A stretch of DNA of 64,000 nt from assembly GCA_014058105.1 (NCBI GenBank), contig JACGCM010001692.1, positions 62,001 through 126,000 of the forward strand, in the 5' to 3' direction. Origin of the DNA: Kingdonia uniflora (Eukaryota; Streptophyta; Magnoliopsida; Ranunculales; Circaeasteraceae). Every line of letters begins with the position of its first letter. Positions within the stretch are counted from its first letter, which is position 1. Positions 35,155 through 46,036 of this stretch are shown here, one piece after another. The position numbers and the translations under genes were made by a program. The notes under the pieces are model-generated. The model saw only the letters and a program-made list of their open reading frames with translations. It ran no database searches and had not been told where the DNA came from.

Positions 35155-36480
35155 GACTTTGATCAAACACCTGGTAGGTAGTAGTGACACAGATGATTTG
35201 CCACTTATATAACACTAAAATTGCACAAACACACAGATCATTTGCCAATGATTTTTATTAAAGCGGTTTGTGCGACTAGGACGGTTTTTACGCTTGTGAA
35301 TCACAAACTAGATTTGTTGAAACGGGGCAATTTTTGCAGTTTTGCAGTGGTCGTGCAGGAATAGAGTGTTTGAGGAATAAGAATGGTTTTTGACGCCAAA
35401 AGCTAAACGAACTCGTGTGAATCGCACTCTTTACTTGACCCTAGAGAACAGTAAACAAATGCCAAATAATACAACTGATGGTGACAGAGTCTGCATTAAC
35501 CAATATAACTTATGGTTAAACTCATGACAAATTAGTTTCATCGAATGACAATAAATGCATGTAATGGTGACATGGTCTTCCTTACATGTCTCGAAATAGT
35601 AATGACATGTGTAGATCGAGGAACGATTAAAATTGGACACGTGGCGTGATAATAATATTTTAAAATGATTTAAACTTTTTTTATTATTAATTATGAAGTA
35701 ACATTCGAACTAGTGGAGCCCACAACCTTACCTGTTGCCTTACCTGTGGAGCCTACGGCCTTGAAACCTATTTTAATATTCAAGCAGTTGATATTTTCCG
35801 AATAAATGGCAAAAATGTATAATACAAATGAAAATAAAGCTGAACAAATGGGAAAGTTACATTACAAATATGACAATAGTTTGTTAAAAATGACAGACGT
35901 CTGAAAAAATGCCAGAGTTGAATTAAATAAATGATATATTTTTGTTTTTCGCAGCCGTACAGATAATTTGCCATAGTTTGTTCCACGAGTTGAGTACAGT
36001 AGGGTACCATCTACAAGAGTTATGAGTACAATCATTTCCTCCATGCCCAAGGAGTAGAGTACCAGTCTTCAATCAAACACTTAGTAGGCAGCAGTCACAC
36101 AGACGGTTTGTGACAAATAGTCGGGACAATTTTTTGCGGTTGAGTATGAGAAAGAAACTGTTCGATGAATTGGGATCGCTTTTGGCTCTAAAAACCAGAC
36201 AAACTTCTGTAAACCGCAGGTGATATGTAACCTTAAACGATGAGAAATAGTAATAGAATTGGTGAAAGAGTCTGCCTTCATGTAAATAATAAATATGTTT
36301 GTAGGAAGGACAAGATGTACTACAACAAATGACAAACAGTTCATGAGATGGTGATAATGTCAGCCTTCCTCGTACATGTGGGTTGATATAATAGTTTTAA
36401 ATGAGTTAAAGAATTTTTTAAATTTTTTTATTAGTCCGGATGTGACATTTGTACTTGTGGAGCCCAAAAAGAGGTCGTTG
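35155..36480. repeat. duplicated 5' region of the ULP1-like gene
   Basis: The block at about 35,160-35,760 recurs, diverged, at about 36,062-36,470. Shared landmarks in the same order: ATCAAACAC then GTAG(G)CAGCAGT-like, GCGGTTTGTG/ACGGTTTGTG, GGGGCAATTTTTGCAG/GGGACAATTTTTTGCGG, GACAGAGTCTGC/GAAAGAGTCTGC, and GTGGAGCCCA. It lies upstream of the minus-strand gene, so its promoter region was tandemly duplicated. No coding region. Confidence 0.65.
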
Positions 36481-36568
36481 TTTGTTGTAATATTGGAACT
36501 TTAGTAGGGGCAAATATGGTTTTTCCTCTTGCCATTATCGATTTTGTAATTTATTGTTCCTTGGGTCT

Positions 36569-36615
36569 GATTTTGCAAAGATGGCAAAAACTAGTATTTA
36601 TTTTCATAATTTCTG
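36569..36615 (-). repeat. right terminal inverted repeat of the MULE
   Basis: Reverse complement of 20,428-20,474 with one mismatch in 47. Confidence 0.92.
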
Positions 36616-37710
36616 TAAAATTTTTATTAACTTGATATTTTTCTTTTGTGTTCGGTCATCTCTTTCTCTATCTTGGCGAATGGGACTCCATTCGGGTTTT
36701 TCAAACCTACATGAGGTCTTCGACAGGGAGATCCGCTTTCACCATACTTATTTATTATTTGTATGAAAGTCGTTTCTCTCAGCCTTGGAAAAGTACAAAC
36801 TAAAAATAGAATTGCTAGCATTAAGATTTCACCACATTCACCCCCTATTTCGTTTCTCCAATTCACGGATGACTTATTTCTTTTTAGCCACACTAATCCA
36901 CAAAAATACGAAAATTTGGCTAACGAGATTGAGAAGTTTTATTTGGCCTCTCGACAATTGGTTAATGAGCGAAAGTCTGTGATGTATAAGTCCAGATTGT
37001 TGAATCGTAAGGTGGTGGGTGATGTTAAGAACTGCTTTCCAGTTCAAGTTTCTAACCATGGACCTTCTTATTTGGGCTGCCCTATTGTTATGGGCCATAA
37101 ATCTTGTGACATTTTTCAACCTTTGTTGGGCCGCGTTCTATCACGCCTTGATGGCTGAAAATTCAAATGCCTAAACCAAACCGGTCGGGTGACTCTCATT
37201 AACTCGGTCTTGACCGCTCTCCCAAATCACCTTATGTCAATCACCATGTTACAAAGTCCTTATCAAATTGATGCTAAGAGACGGGCCGTCCTTTGTGGCC
37301 ATGATGACCACACAAAAAGGTTCAATTCTTTCAATTGGGAGAAGGCCTGTAGAAGTAGCCAAAATGGGGGATTGGGCATTCATAACTTCAAAATGGTTAA
37401 TAAAGCTTTATTTGCTAAAACTGCATGGGCACTTGTGAATCCTTCATCTTGGTGGGCCGTGGAGATCAAAGCTAGGTATTTCCATAATTCTTCTTTTCTG
37501 GAAGCCCAATCCCCTTGCCTGGTTTCAACTACCTTTAAAACTCTTATATATCTTAAGACCGATCTTCAAAATGGTCTCCTGTGAATCATTGGCAATGGGC
37601 AAAGAATTCAGATTTGGGTTGATTTTTGGATCCTGAAATCTTTTGCCGAACCTCCACCCGACTTTGAGCAAATTTTCCTCGTCTCCCATCTTTTAGTGGA
37701 GTCCGGATTT
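36616..37710 (+). pseudogene. LINE ORF2 relic, part 2 (rest of RT and thumb region)
   Basis: Direct continuation of the LINE interrupted at 20,427. The translation has LRQGDPLSPYLF (about 36,718-36,755, slightly frame-shifted), then SFLQFTDDLFLFSH with the catalytic DD (about 36,850-36,890). Next come PSYLGCPIVMG, GRVTLINSVLTALPNHLMS and NWEKACRSSQNGGLGIHNF, all standard plant L1 ORF2 landmarks. Stops at 37,156 and 37,584 and frame changes make it dead. It stops at the palindromic insertion. Confidence 0.85.
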
Positions 37711-39731
37711 CATTGGCTAGAGACTTAAAAGAGGGTTATTATAAATTATTTTATTTAAATTTTAAATCCTTCTCTCTCTCCTCTCTTCCACAAAATATGA
37801 TTCTTTCTCTCTTCCTCTCTCTCCTATCTTCTCTTTTCCACAAGTGAGTTTTTATTTTTTCAAAATCAATCCAGGATGGGGATACCATTAATTCTAGATG
37901 ACCATTGCAAGGAAGGGGATACTCATTTTATACCTAACATCATGATTTTAACAGACAATGAATATAGGCCGAAGCTCAGCTCACCCCATAAGAAGTAGAT
38001 TGACCTTTCTTTATGCTGAACAAGCCAATCCAGCCAAATTTTAGCTCGACAATGGTATGACACGACATTGCTTCGCATGTCTTGTATACATCAATGTAGG
38101 CAGCAATCACAAATCCACTTTTCAGTTCCATGCTCTCCTATCAAAGTAAGATAAGCTTACAGCAGGAGTTTAGTTTTTCCAATTTTATGTTATCAATCTC
38201 AGTTACTAATAAATCCTCAAAACTTTCATATGCACTTCAAACCAAGCCAACCATTGCCACACTGAAGGCTCAAGCTCACTAAATTGTTCCTTGAACCAGC
38301 GTAGAAGAGTAAAAATTCTTTACCCAAGAGGTCTGAGACTGTTTTTTTTGAAATCATATCCATATCAACCATCGCCCTAGCAAATCCATCCTTTGCCAGT
38401 GTTCTTAGTTCTTACTATTTTTGATATGTCCAATATACATAGAGAATAAAGATGAATGAATTTTGGTCCATAACTACATCTTCTATAACTCAATTTATTC
38501 TTTCCATTCTTGCTTTTTTGCCTCTGCGATGGAATACCTTGCAATGATCATCTACAATTAATGGTATCCCCAACCTGGATTGGTTTTGAAAAAATAAAAT
38601 CTCACTCGTGGAAGAGAGAATAGAGAAGAGAGGAGAGAGAGGAAGAGAGAAGAGAGAGAGAGGAAGAGAGAAGGAACCGATTTTTTGGAAGAGAGGAGAG
38701 AGAGAGAAGGATTTAGAATATAAATAAAATAATTTATTTATTAACCCTCTGTTAAGTCTCTAGCCAATGAGAGAGAGGGTTCCGAGAACCCTCCGGTTGG
38801 CTCTAAATCCTTCTCTCTCTCCTCTCTCATCTCTTCCACAAAAACCACTTCCTTCACTCTTCTCTCTTCCACAAGTGAGCTTTTAATTTTTCAAAACCAA
38901 TCCAGGAAGGGGATACCATTAATTGTAGATGATCATTGCAAGGTATTCCATCGCAGAGGCAAAAAAGCAAGAATGGAAAGAACAAATTGAGTTATTGAAG
39001 ATGTAGTTATGGACCAAAAGTTGTTCATCTTCGTTCTCTCTGTATATTGGACATATCGAAAATAGTAAGAACTAAGAACACTAGCAAAGGATGGATTTCC
39101 TAGGGCGATGGTTGATATGGATATGATTTCAAAAAAACAGTCTCAGACCTCTTGGGTAAATAATTTTTACTCTTTTACACTGGTTCAAGGAACAGTTTAG
39201 TGAGCTTGAGCCTTCAGTGAGGCATTGATTGGCTTGGTTTGAAGTGCATATTAAAGTTTTGGGGATTTTTTAGAAACTGAGATTGATAACATAAAGTTGG
39301 AAAAATTTTAATTTTTTAGAAACTGAAAACTAGATTTGTGATTGCTGCGTACATTGATGTATACAAGACATGCGAAGCAATGTCGTGTCATACCATTGTC
39401 GAGCCACAATTAGGCTGGATTGGCTTGTTCAACATAAAGAAAGGTCAATCTACTTCTTATGGGGTGAGCTGAGCTTCAACCAATATTCGTTGTCTGTTAA
39501 AATCATGATGTTAGGTATAAAATGAGTATCCCCTTCCTTGCAATGATCATCTACAATTAATGGTATCCCCTTCCTGGAGTGGTTTTGAAAAAATAAAAGC
39601 TCACTTGTGGAAGAGAGAAGATAGGAGAGAGAGGAAGAGAGAAAAAAACATTTTTTGTGGAAGAGAGGAGAGAGAGAAGGATTTAGAATTTAAATAAAAT
39701 AATTTATTTAATAATCATCTATTAAGAGAGT
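37711..39731. mobile_element. 2-kb palindromic transposon pair (head-to-head inverted duplication)
   Basis: The left arm (about 37,711-38,782) and right arm (about 38,786-39,731) are reverse complements over nearly their whole length. The apex is a perfect 8-bp stem GAGGGTTC/GAACCCTC with a CGA loop at 38,775-38,793. The left arm itself has terminal inverted repeats (CATTGGCTAGAGACTTAA at 37,711 and its complement ending at 38,768) followed by CT-microsatellite-rich subterminal regions, so it is a non-autonomous DNA transposon of about 1.06 kb; superfamily not assigned. The right arm has small deletions. No ORF. Inserted in the LINE relic. A transcript through it would fold into a hairpin of about 1 kb. 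Confidence 0.88.
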
Positions 39732-40040
39732 TTTTTCAAAAATTGGATAATGCAAATGTAACACCTCGTGGGCATGTATCATTAATTCAAGTACCTGCAA
39801 GATGTGTGAGTTTGGGCTTGAAAATGAGGTCCGCAAATGGCAATGCCATTGATGATGAAAACTCGTAAAAAAATTATTTACTTATAAGAATTAATATCGG
39901 GAAGGCGCTACATAACAATAACGGAAGAACATCTAGCTCCCCTTAACTACAACTAACCCTTTGGAGTTGTATACAAAAATAAAATTGGGAACTATATGCA
40001 GACCCAAGTTTGAGTTGTTGGCAATCCTATGTTTGGGTAA
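39732..40040. other. unassigned stretch between palindrome and LINE 3' part
   Basis: Not recognisably LINE and no ORF. The ORF2 zinc-finger region expected here has been lost and replaced by unknown sequence. Confidence 0.4.
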
Positions 40041-40999
40041 TATTCAAATTTCAGGTAGATGGTTGGAATAATTCAATAACTCAAGAAATTAATGGTTGGG
40101 CTCCTTTGGGAGTCCGGTTTGAGCCACATGTTATTGGACCTCCTTCTGATTACCTTTTGAAGATATTTTAAAGCTTTAAAGGTTGTGAGAATAGGGATAG
40201 TTGAGATTTTTAGTGCCAACTTGTTTGTTATATTCTCTGGATTATTTGGTTGGAACAAAACTCGAAGATCTTTAAGGATTGCGCTTTGGTTGTACTTGCT
40301 ACCCTTGAAAAGGCCGTTCACCAAGCTCGAATCCCCCTTATGGCACAGGAGCATGAATTTATGGACTCTCAAATCAAAAGTCGAAACTCTCCGGTCCGCT
40401 ATGATTGGGTGTACATTAAGTGGGAATTCCTACCGTTGAACTGGGTTAATGCTAATTCAGATGGTTCCTCTCTTGGTGACCTTCCTGACGCTTCCGAGAC
40501 TTTCCTTGCCGATACTGCTCATTTTTTGGGCTGAGCGTCTACTCTTCTTGCTGAGGATTTTTGACTTCTTGATGCTGTGGAGTTAACTCTTGAGATGGCG
40601 TACCCAAATGTTGTGTTTGAATGCGATTCACAAGCTCTTATTTCAATCATTCAGGAGGATGCACTTGCTCCTTGGGAAATTCTTAACATGACAAAGTCCA
40701 TCATCTTCAAACGTCGGAGGTTTCATCATTTTTTTTTTCCAACATCGGCATCATGAGACAAACTTTTCGGTGGACGAAATGTCTAGACTTGGCTGCTTTG
40801 GGTGTCTTCTTGCCCCAATGATTGATCCCACATTCAATGTTGGCAGATGTGACTATTTTGCTCAAAAGATTTTTTGGTTCTCTTACCCTCCCCCTTTTCT
40901 TTGTAAATTTATGTTTGGATATGTGACTGGTAGAGCTACACCTCGCATTATCCCTCTCTTCGAGTAAACTACCATCTTTATCAAAAAAAAAAAAAAAAA
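40041..40999 (+). pseudogene. LINE relic, part 3 (RNase H region and poly(A) end)
   Basis: The translation shows LWIIWLEQNSKIFKD-like sequence (about 40,235-40,275) and then an RNase H-like region: NSDGSSLGD (about 40,455), FECDSQALISII (about 40,617-40,652) and the C-terminal HxxxNxxxDxxS-like remnant near 40,750-40,785. It ends with ATC followed by a 17-A run (about 40,983-40,999), the LINE tail. Several stops. This closes a LINE that began near 19.5 kb. Confidence 0.8.
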
Positions 41000-41204
41000 C
41001 CTCCTAAAATCCCTCACATTATCGCTCGTCAGTCTTCCTTAGAAAGACCTGCGACAAAACAATTACTCTTACTCGACTACGAGCAAGTGAAACGCCGACA
41101 AGAGGGTTTAAACATTGTGGTTTAATCTAGCCCCAGGTTCTTAACATACCTACATTTGTACTACTTTGGCAGCTTAAGAACTGTTCCCCAAAAAGCTATG
41201 GAAC

Positions 41205-41788
41205 CAGGGGCAGATTTATAGGCTTAGAAGGGAGAGAGGTGCCCCCCCCTTGATTTTTTGCAAAAATGGTTTATTTATAGCAATTAAAAAAAAAACATTT
41301 TACGTAACAACCTAAAACCCAGCCCGCAGCCCGACCCAACCCTTCCTATCCCTCCTAGCTCCTGCCTTTCTTTCTCTAACAAAACAGGAAAAAAATTAAA
41401 ATTGAACTCCCGCCCTTTCTCAATATATGAGGTACATCTCTTTCTCTCTTGTAAATCATAGTTGCAATTGCAATCTCTCTCTCTCTAGTTTTGTTTGATT
41501 AACCCCTAACTCAGAATCAATACTCAATTATCATAGGATCATATAATCATTTTCTAGGATTTTCATCAATAAAGGATGAAATCATGAAAGGAAGAACTTA
41601 ATATCAAAATTCTCACTTGTATGTATTTGTATATGCTAGATCCCCATAACATGAAATTATTTAAATATCCTTGAACACTCAATTTTTTTTTTTCCGGGGA
41701 TCCGCCCCTAAACCCCCGATATAACCCAAAACATTTTCTTTACTACAGCCCTCCCCTACTTTAAATCGATAGGTCCGCCCTGCCCCAG
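41205..41788. mobile_element. 584-bp non-autonomous hAT-like element with 8-bp target duplication
   Basis: The left end CAGGGGCAG and right end CTGCCCCAG are imperfect inverted repeats; similarity extends inward over about 40 bp (ATAGGCTTAGAAGGGAG against ATCGATTTAAAGTAGGGG). The element is flanked by perfect 8-bp direct repeats TATGGAAC (41,197-41,204 and 41,789-41,796), as expected for hAT transposition. No transposase coding inside. Confidence 0.85.
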
Positions 41789-41860
41789 TATGGAACCTGT
41801 ATCATAATATGGTATAAGACTCTCAAGGTCGTTCACCTATTTAATCTGGTAGCCTTCACA

Positions 41861-41968
41861 ATGTCGGTCATCAAGCAAGCAATTGTTCTCTATCTACTAG
41901 TTTTAACTAGTGTTGCTGCAACGGAGATACAACCTCACTTTCCAGGCGTGCTTCACACGCTCCCTCAG
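41861..41968 (+). CDS. possible orphan first exon of a secreted protein
   Basis: The ATG at 41,861 opens 36 codons (MSVIKQAIVLYLLVLTSVAA, then a short mature start ending HTLPQ). The first 20 residues are a textbook signal peptide with an Ala-containing cleavage region. CAG/GTGCAT at 41,968 is an acceptable splice donor. No downstream exon was found before the decayed MULE, so this is a truncated gene or chance. Family unknown. Confidence 0.35.
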
Positions 41969-42766
41969 GTGCATTTTGCATGCTTACTACTTTTGTTAAA
42001 CATTTTTGTTGCATACTCCTATTCTTAAACAGTTTAATACACCTCATTGGAAAAGACACAGGAAACCAAAGAGATTTTTTGACTTTAGACCCCTGTAGAT
42101 ATCGAAAATTAACATTTAGACCCCAACTTCTTTACATATACAGTTTTGGACCCCAAATGACCGTTAACTGCAAGTCAAAGCACCTTGACCCAGTCCTTTC
42201 TTCTTCTTTCCCTCTTTCTCTCTTTTACCCCTCACGTGAGCATCACGTGATTCTTTAAAACCCAGAAAATCAAAATAAAAATCATACATTTCCACCTCAT
42301 CGCTCCACCTCATCACTCCACATCACGTAAGACATGCGTTCCATATATTTCCCCTCAAAAGAATTGTCTCCCTCTTCATGCACTAGATCTATTTGTGAAC
42401 CTAAATGCTAAAAATTGGAGAACACAATTATCCCTTCTTCTCTTTCAGCAATCCCAACTCTGAATGTAAGTCTTCATGATCCCAACTCTGTTACACAATT
42501 GGATTAAGTTAGTGCTTTTTAATTAGGGTTTTGTCTTCTATTCTCTTGTTATAAAATCACGAGAATCACATGGACTTTGGAGTAATGAATTCAAAAATTA
42601 GGGCTGTTTGAGATAAAATATTGTTTTGTGCTTCATACATTGGTGTTTGTTGTAGTAGTGGTATTCTCTATTTTAATTAGCTTTATACATTGATATTTTA
42701 TACATTGGTGTTTTGTACGTTATAGATTGTTGTTGTTAATTAATGGCAGGGACAAGATAAAAAATT
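41969..42766. other. AT-rich spacer, probable transposon border
   Basis: No gene. The phrase TTAGACCCCTGTAGATATCG and a related TTAGACCCCAACTT (about 42,087-42,130) resemble the termini of plant DNA transposons, but no matching inverted copy was found near 46-47 kb. Confidence 0.35.
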
Positions 42767-42778
42767 GTGGTCATTCAC

Positions 42779-42809
42779 TTTTTTTTTTTTGGGGGGGGGG
42801 GGGGGGGGG
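42779..42809. repeat. T12-G19 homopolymer junction
   Basis: Twelve T directly followed by nineteen G. Such long G runs are unusual in plant DNA and prone to polymerase or assembly error; length should not be trusted. Confidence 0.95.
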
Positions 42810-42819
42810 AATTATGGTT

Positions 42820-45800
42820 ACCCCTGAAGGACAAAGGTCTTACAGATGATATATATGCTGGGGATGATAAACATATATTTGAAAATATTGACGGGGATCA
42901 ATTTTTTTTTCAAGGTCTATTGGACTATATTTTCTCTTCACTTGAACAGTTGAGTCAACCAATACTAGTTGAGTTTGTAGTTGAGGTGGTATGTTTGTTT
43001 CTTGGTGATTTAGTACAAGTGAGCAATGATTCTGAGTCGATCAACATGTGGAAATTCAGTGATGTAGATAGCTTATGGGATGTGCACTTCTATGTGACCC
43101 CAGTTTTAGTTCCATCCCCAATTGACATTGTAGTCCTCCCAAATACTCAAACTCAGCAAAAAGTAATAAGAATTAATAATGGTCCTAAGATATTTACATC
43201 ATAAGATGTGGAAGCCCCCCCCACTCAGTCAAAGCCAATAAGAATACCAAAACCCAGGGCAAAGGTGGTAACACCAAAGAAGACCTGTAATAAAAGTGGT
43301 GAACCAAATAGTAAAGGAAAGAGGAAACTTAAGACTGCAGCAAGAACAACACCTAAAAAAAGGAAAGTAAGACCTCGTGAAATGCCAGAAGAAACACTGG
43401 ATAATCTCCCATATATGGCCACATTTAGTGATGATGAAGTTGAGGTAGTTGATGATACTATTGGTGAGGAAGAGGGTATTAGGGCTGTTAGTGTGGAAGA
43501 AGAATTTTTTGTTGGTGGGGAAGAGGGTACTGGGGTTGTTGGTGTAGAAGGAGTTTATGTTGGTGGAGCTGAACTAGACCCAGAGTCACTTGTTATTGTA
43601 GAGGGTTACTATTCTACTCACAGAAGCTAAGATGGTGGTGATGGTCCTACACAGACAAGTATTGATAAGTGTGATGATGACATAAGGGATATTGCTAAAG
43701 AATATGATAATATCTTTGAAAGTGAGGAAGCTAAGGCTATAAGTTCTAATCCCCATATACTTAATACAGATTTGTACATTGGCATAGAGTGGCCCACTCT
43801 TGATGCATGTAGGAAGTATGTCAGGCAGTGGTCTATTCTCATAAATCATTAGTGTATGCAGATTAGAACTGAGAATAATAGATTCAGGTAAAAATGCAGT
43901 GAGCACGGTAAGGGGCATCAGGGGATGTTTTATGGAAGGGTTTTGCGTGATGGTCATACCTTCACTCTAAAGGAGAGTTAAATTTTAAAACACACATCTC
44001 CCAGGAGATCTAGGTGTACCAATAAGATGGCAAATGCACAGTAGGTGACAAATAAAGTTAAATCAGTTGTGAGGATAATGTGGACCACTAGACCAACTGA
44101 TATTTATGATTTGATTAGATTGAGGTATGGGCTAGACAATTCATACTACACAGCTTGGAGTGCCTGGACCATTTGTATGGAGAATATTGCTGGGTTATAC
44201 GATGAAGGTTATATTCTACAGCCTGAGTTGGTTAGATAATTCTTATTGGCAAACCCTGGAAGTGTAGTGTATGTAGGCAATGATAGACACTCATGAGTGA
44301 ACTTGAGCATGTGTAATGTATAAGGGCAGTATTACTAGAGTTTTAAATGGGTGTAGACTAGTACTTGGATTGGATGGTTGTGTTTTAAAAGGAAAATATA
44401 GAGGCCAATGTCTTTTTGTAATAGAACTTAATGGAAATATTGGTCTATTTCCTTTGGCAGTGTATTTATGCAGATCTGAATGTAAAGAAACATGGCTCAC
44501 ATTTCTATAGATGGTTCAACCTCACCTCTCTCTTCATTTTGCAAAATTGAGACTGTTCTCAGATAGACAAAAGGGACTCATTGAAGATGTTAATAAATTA
44601 TTTCCAAATTTAAATCATAGGTTCTTCTTCAGGCATATGCACAAGAATATGAATTTTTTTTATAAGAGTACTCATTTGGAGAGTTTAGTATGGAATGCTG
44701 CCAAGTCCTACAAGAAGACTGATATGAACATTCACCTTAACTAACTAAAAAATGACAATCTAGGTGCGTATGAGTGGTTACTCAAGGAGACCTTTGAGCA
44801 TTGGGTTAGGTCACACTTTCATTTTACTACAAAGTGTGAGCATATTACAAACAACTTCTCTGAGAGCTTCAACAATTGAATTTTGAAGGTCAGAGATAAA
44901 CCAATCCACAAGGCATCAGAGAAGCTAAATTTGATGCTCATGAAGATTATATATGATAGGAGAAAGAAGTCAAAAGAGTGGGAGGAAGCTGGTGAGTCAA
45001 AACATTGTCTTAGTTTCTCAAAAGTTAAATATGAATGCATTGTTTACTCTAATGATTTCATTGAGCATGGTATGTTATTGTAGGTCTTTTAATAGTACCT
45101 AGAGCACATACACATATTGGCAAGATAACCAAATTATATAGCCAGTACAAGATTGAAGGAAGTAAAAAAGATTGTTGGTTGGCCATTGCAGTAAGTGGCC
45201 ATTGTGGAGAGTTAATATAGCTACACATAAGTGTGACTGTCATGAGTGGCAGGTGACTGGATTTCTATGTGTGCGTGTTGTTAGTGTTATACTCCCTTCT
45301 AACTGGCCATGGGTTGAGTAAGTGTCAGTTTTTAGTTGTTCACATTTTATGTTTGATTTGATTTTCAGTTTTCATGATATTGAATTTCCTCAAATACAAT
45401 TTTATAGCCAACAACCATAAAGTTTCAGCATATGTAGAAACTTACAAAGAATATTTATCGTAGTTGATCAGTCAGAGTTGGAAAAGGTAAGTAGTTGTTA
45501 TTTTTTAATTACTTAATAGTTATTTAAGTAATGCTTTGTAATAGTATAATTTATGTCTGTTACAGCCTGCAAATCATTTTTCTCCATCCCCTTTACTGAG
45601 AGGAGCTGGAAGGCCTAGAAAGGTGAGGATACATGATCCAAATGAAGAAAATAAACAAAAAAAGGTGTGGTAAGTGTGGACACTTTTTCCACAACAAAAA
45701 ACATGCAAAGGTCTTCTTGCACTGCCATAAGTTGAAGTTCCGAGAAAAATAGTGAGGGTTGATATACATCTCAACAGAGCACTTCATAGGACCCATCATG

Positions 45801-46036
45801 GTCTTCCACCTGCAACTCCAACTGTGAGGAAGGGAAGACCTCCAACTCCACCTACAACAAATGCAACTCCAATTGTGAGGCTGGGAAGACCTAAGGCTCC
45901 ACCTACAACCAATACAACTCTAAGTCTAAATTTAACTCCAAGGCCCAAAGCAGTTACAAGGCCAAAAGTTGTTCCAAGGCCCAATACAGTTCTAAGGCCT
46001 AAGGCAGTTCCAAAACCTAATGCACCTCCAAGCTAA
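42820..46036 (+). pseudogene. second Mutator-like transposase relic
   Basis: Heavily decayed mudrA-like gene of a different subgroup from the one at 21-24 kb. A Lys-rich linker and acidic region (43.2-43.6 kb) precede a MuDR-type DNA-binding remnant (LYIGIEWPTLDACRKYV, about 43,770-43,820). The transposase core shows LGLDGCVLKGKYRGQCLF (first Asp, about 44,362-44,415) and LFSDRQKGLIEDV (second Asp, about 44,550). FSESFNN precedes a SWIM finger missing its His (CDCHEWQVTGFLC, about 45,234-45,272). A GRPRKVRIHDPNEENK segment comes next, then a CCHC knuckle lacking its last Cys. A Pro/Arg-Lys repeat tail (PRPKAV, RPKVVPRP) ends at 46,036. Many stops. Confidence 0.82.

Larger units (their letters stand above)
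20428..36615. mobile_element. 16.2-kb Mutator-like element (ULP1-type MULE) nested in the LINE
   Basis: Bounded by 47-bp terminal inverted repeats (20,428-20,474 and 36,569-36,615) that match at 46 of 47 positions and sit exactly where the LINE reading breaks off and resumes. Contents: plus-strand transposase gene; two minus-strand coiled-coil paralogues; plus-strand GRF zinc-finger ORF and two small ORFs; mirrored minisatellite arrays; a minus-strand gene with DUF1985-like and C48 (ULP1-like) regions. MULEs carrying ULP1-like cargo are known in plants (Kaonashi-type). The target duplication is unclear: TAAAAAT at 20,421-20,427 against TAAAATT at 36,616-36,622 is only suggestive. Coding regions are damaged. 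Confidence 0.85.

Noticed and set aside
20418..36625. clean 9-bp target duplication for the MULE
   Set aside because: Only a weak A/T-rich match (TAAAAAT against TAAAATT) is visible, so no duplication is claimed.
45752..46036. proline-rich secreted or cell-wall protein gene
   Set aside because: The Pro/Arg/Lys repeat directly follows the MULE zinc-knuckle remnant and lacks a signal peptide, so it is the transposase tail.
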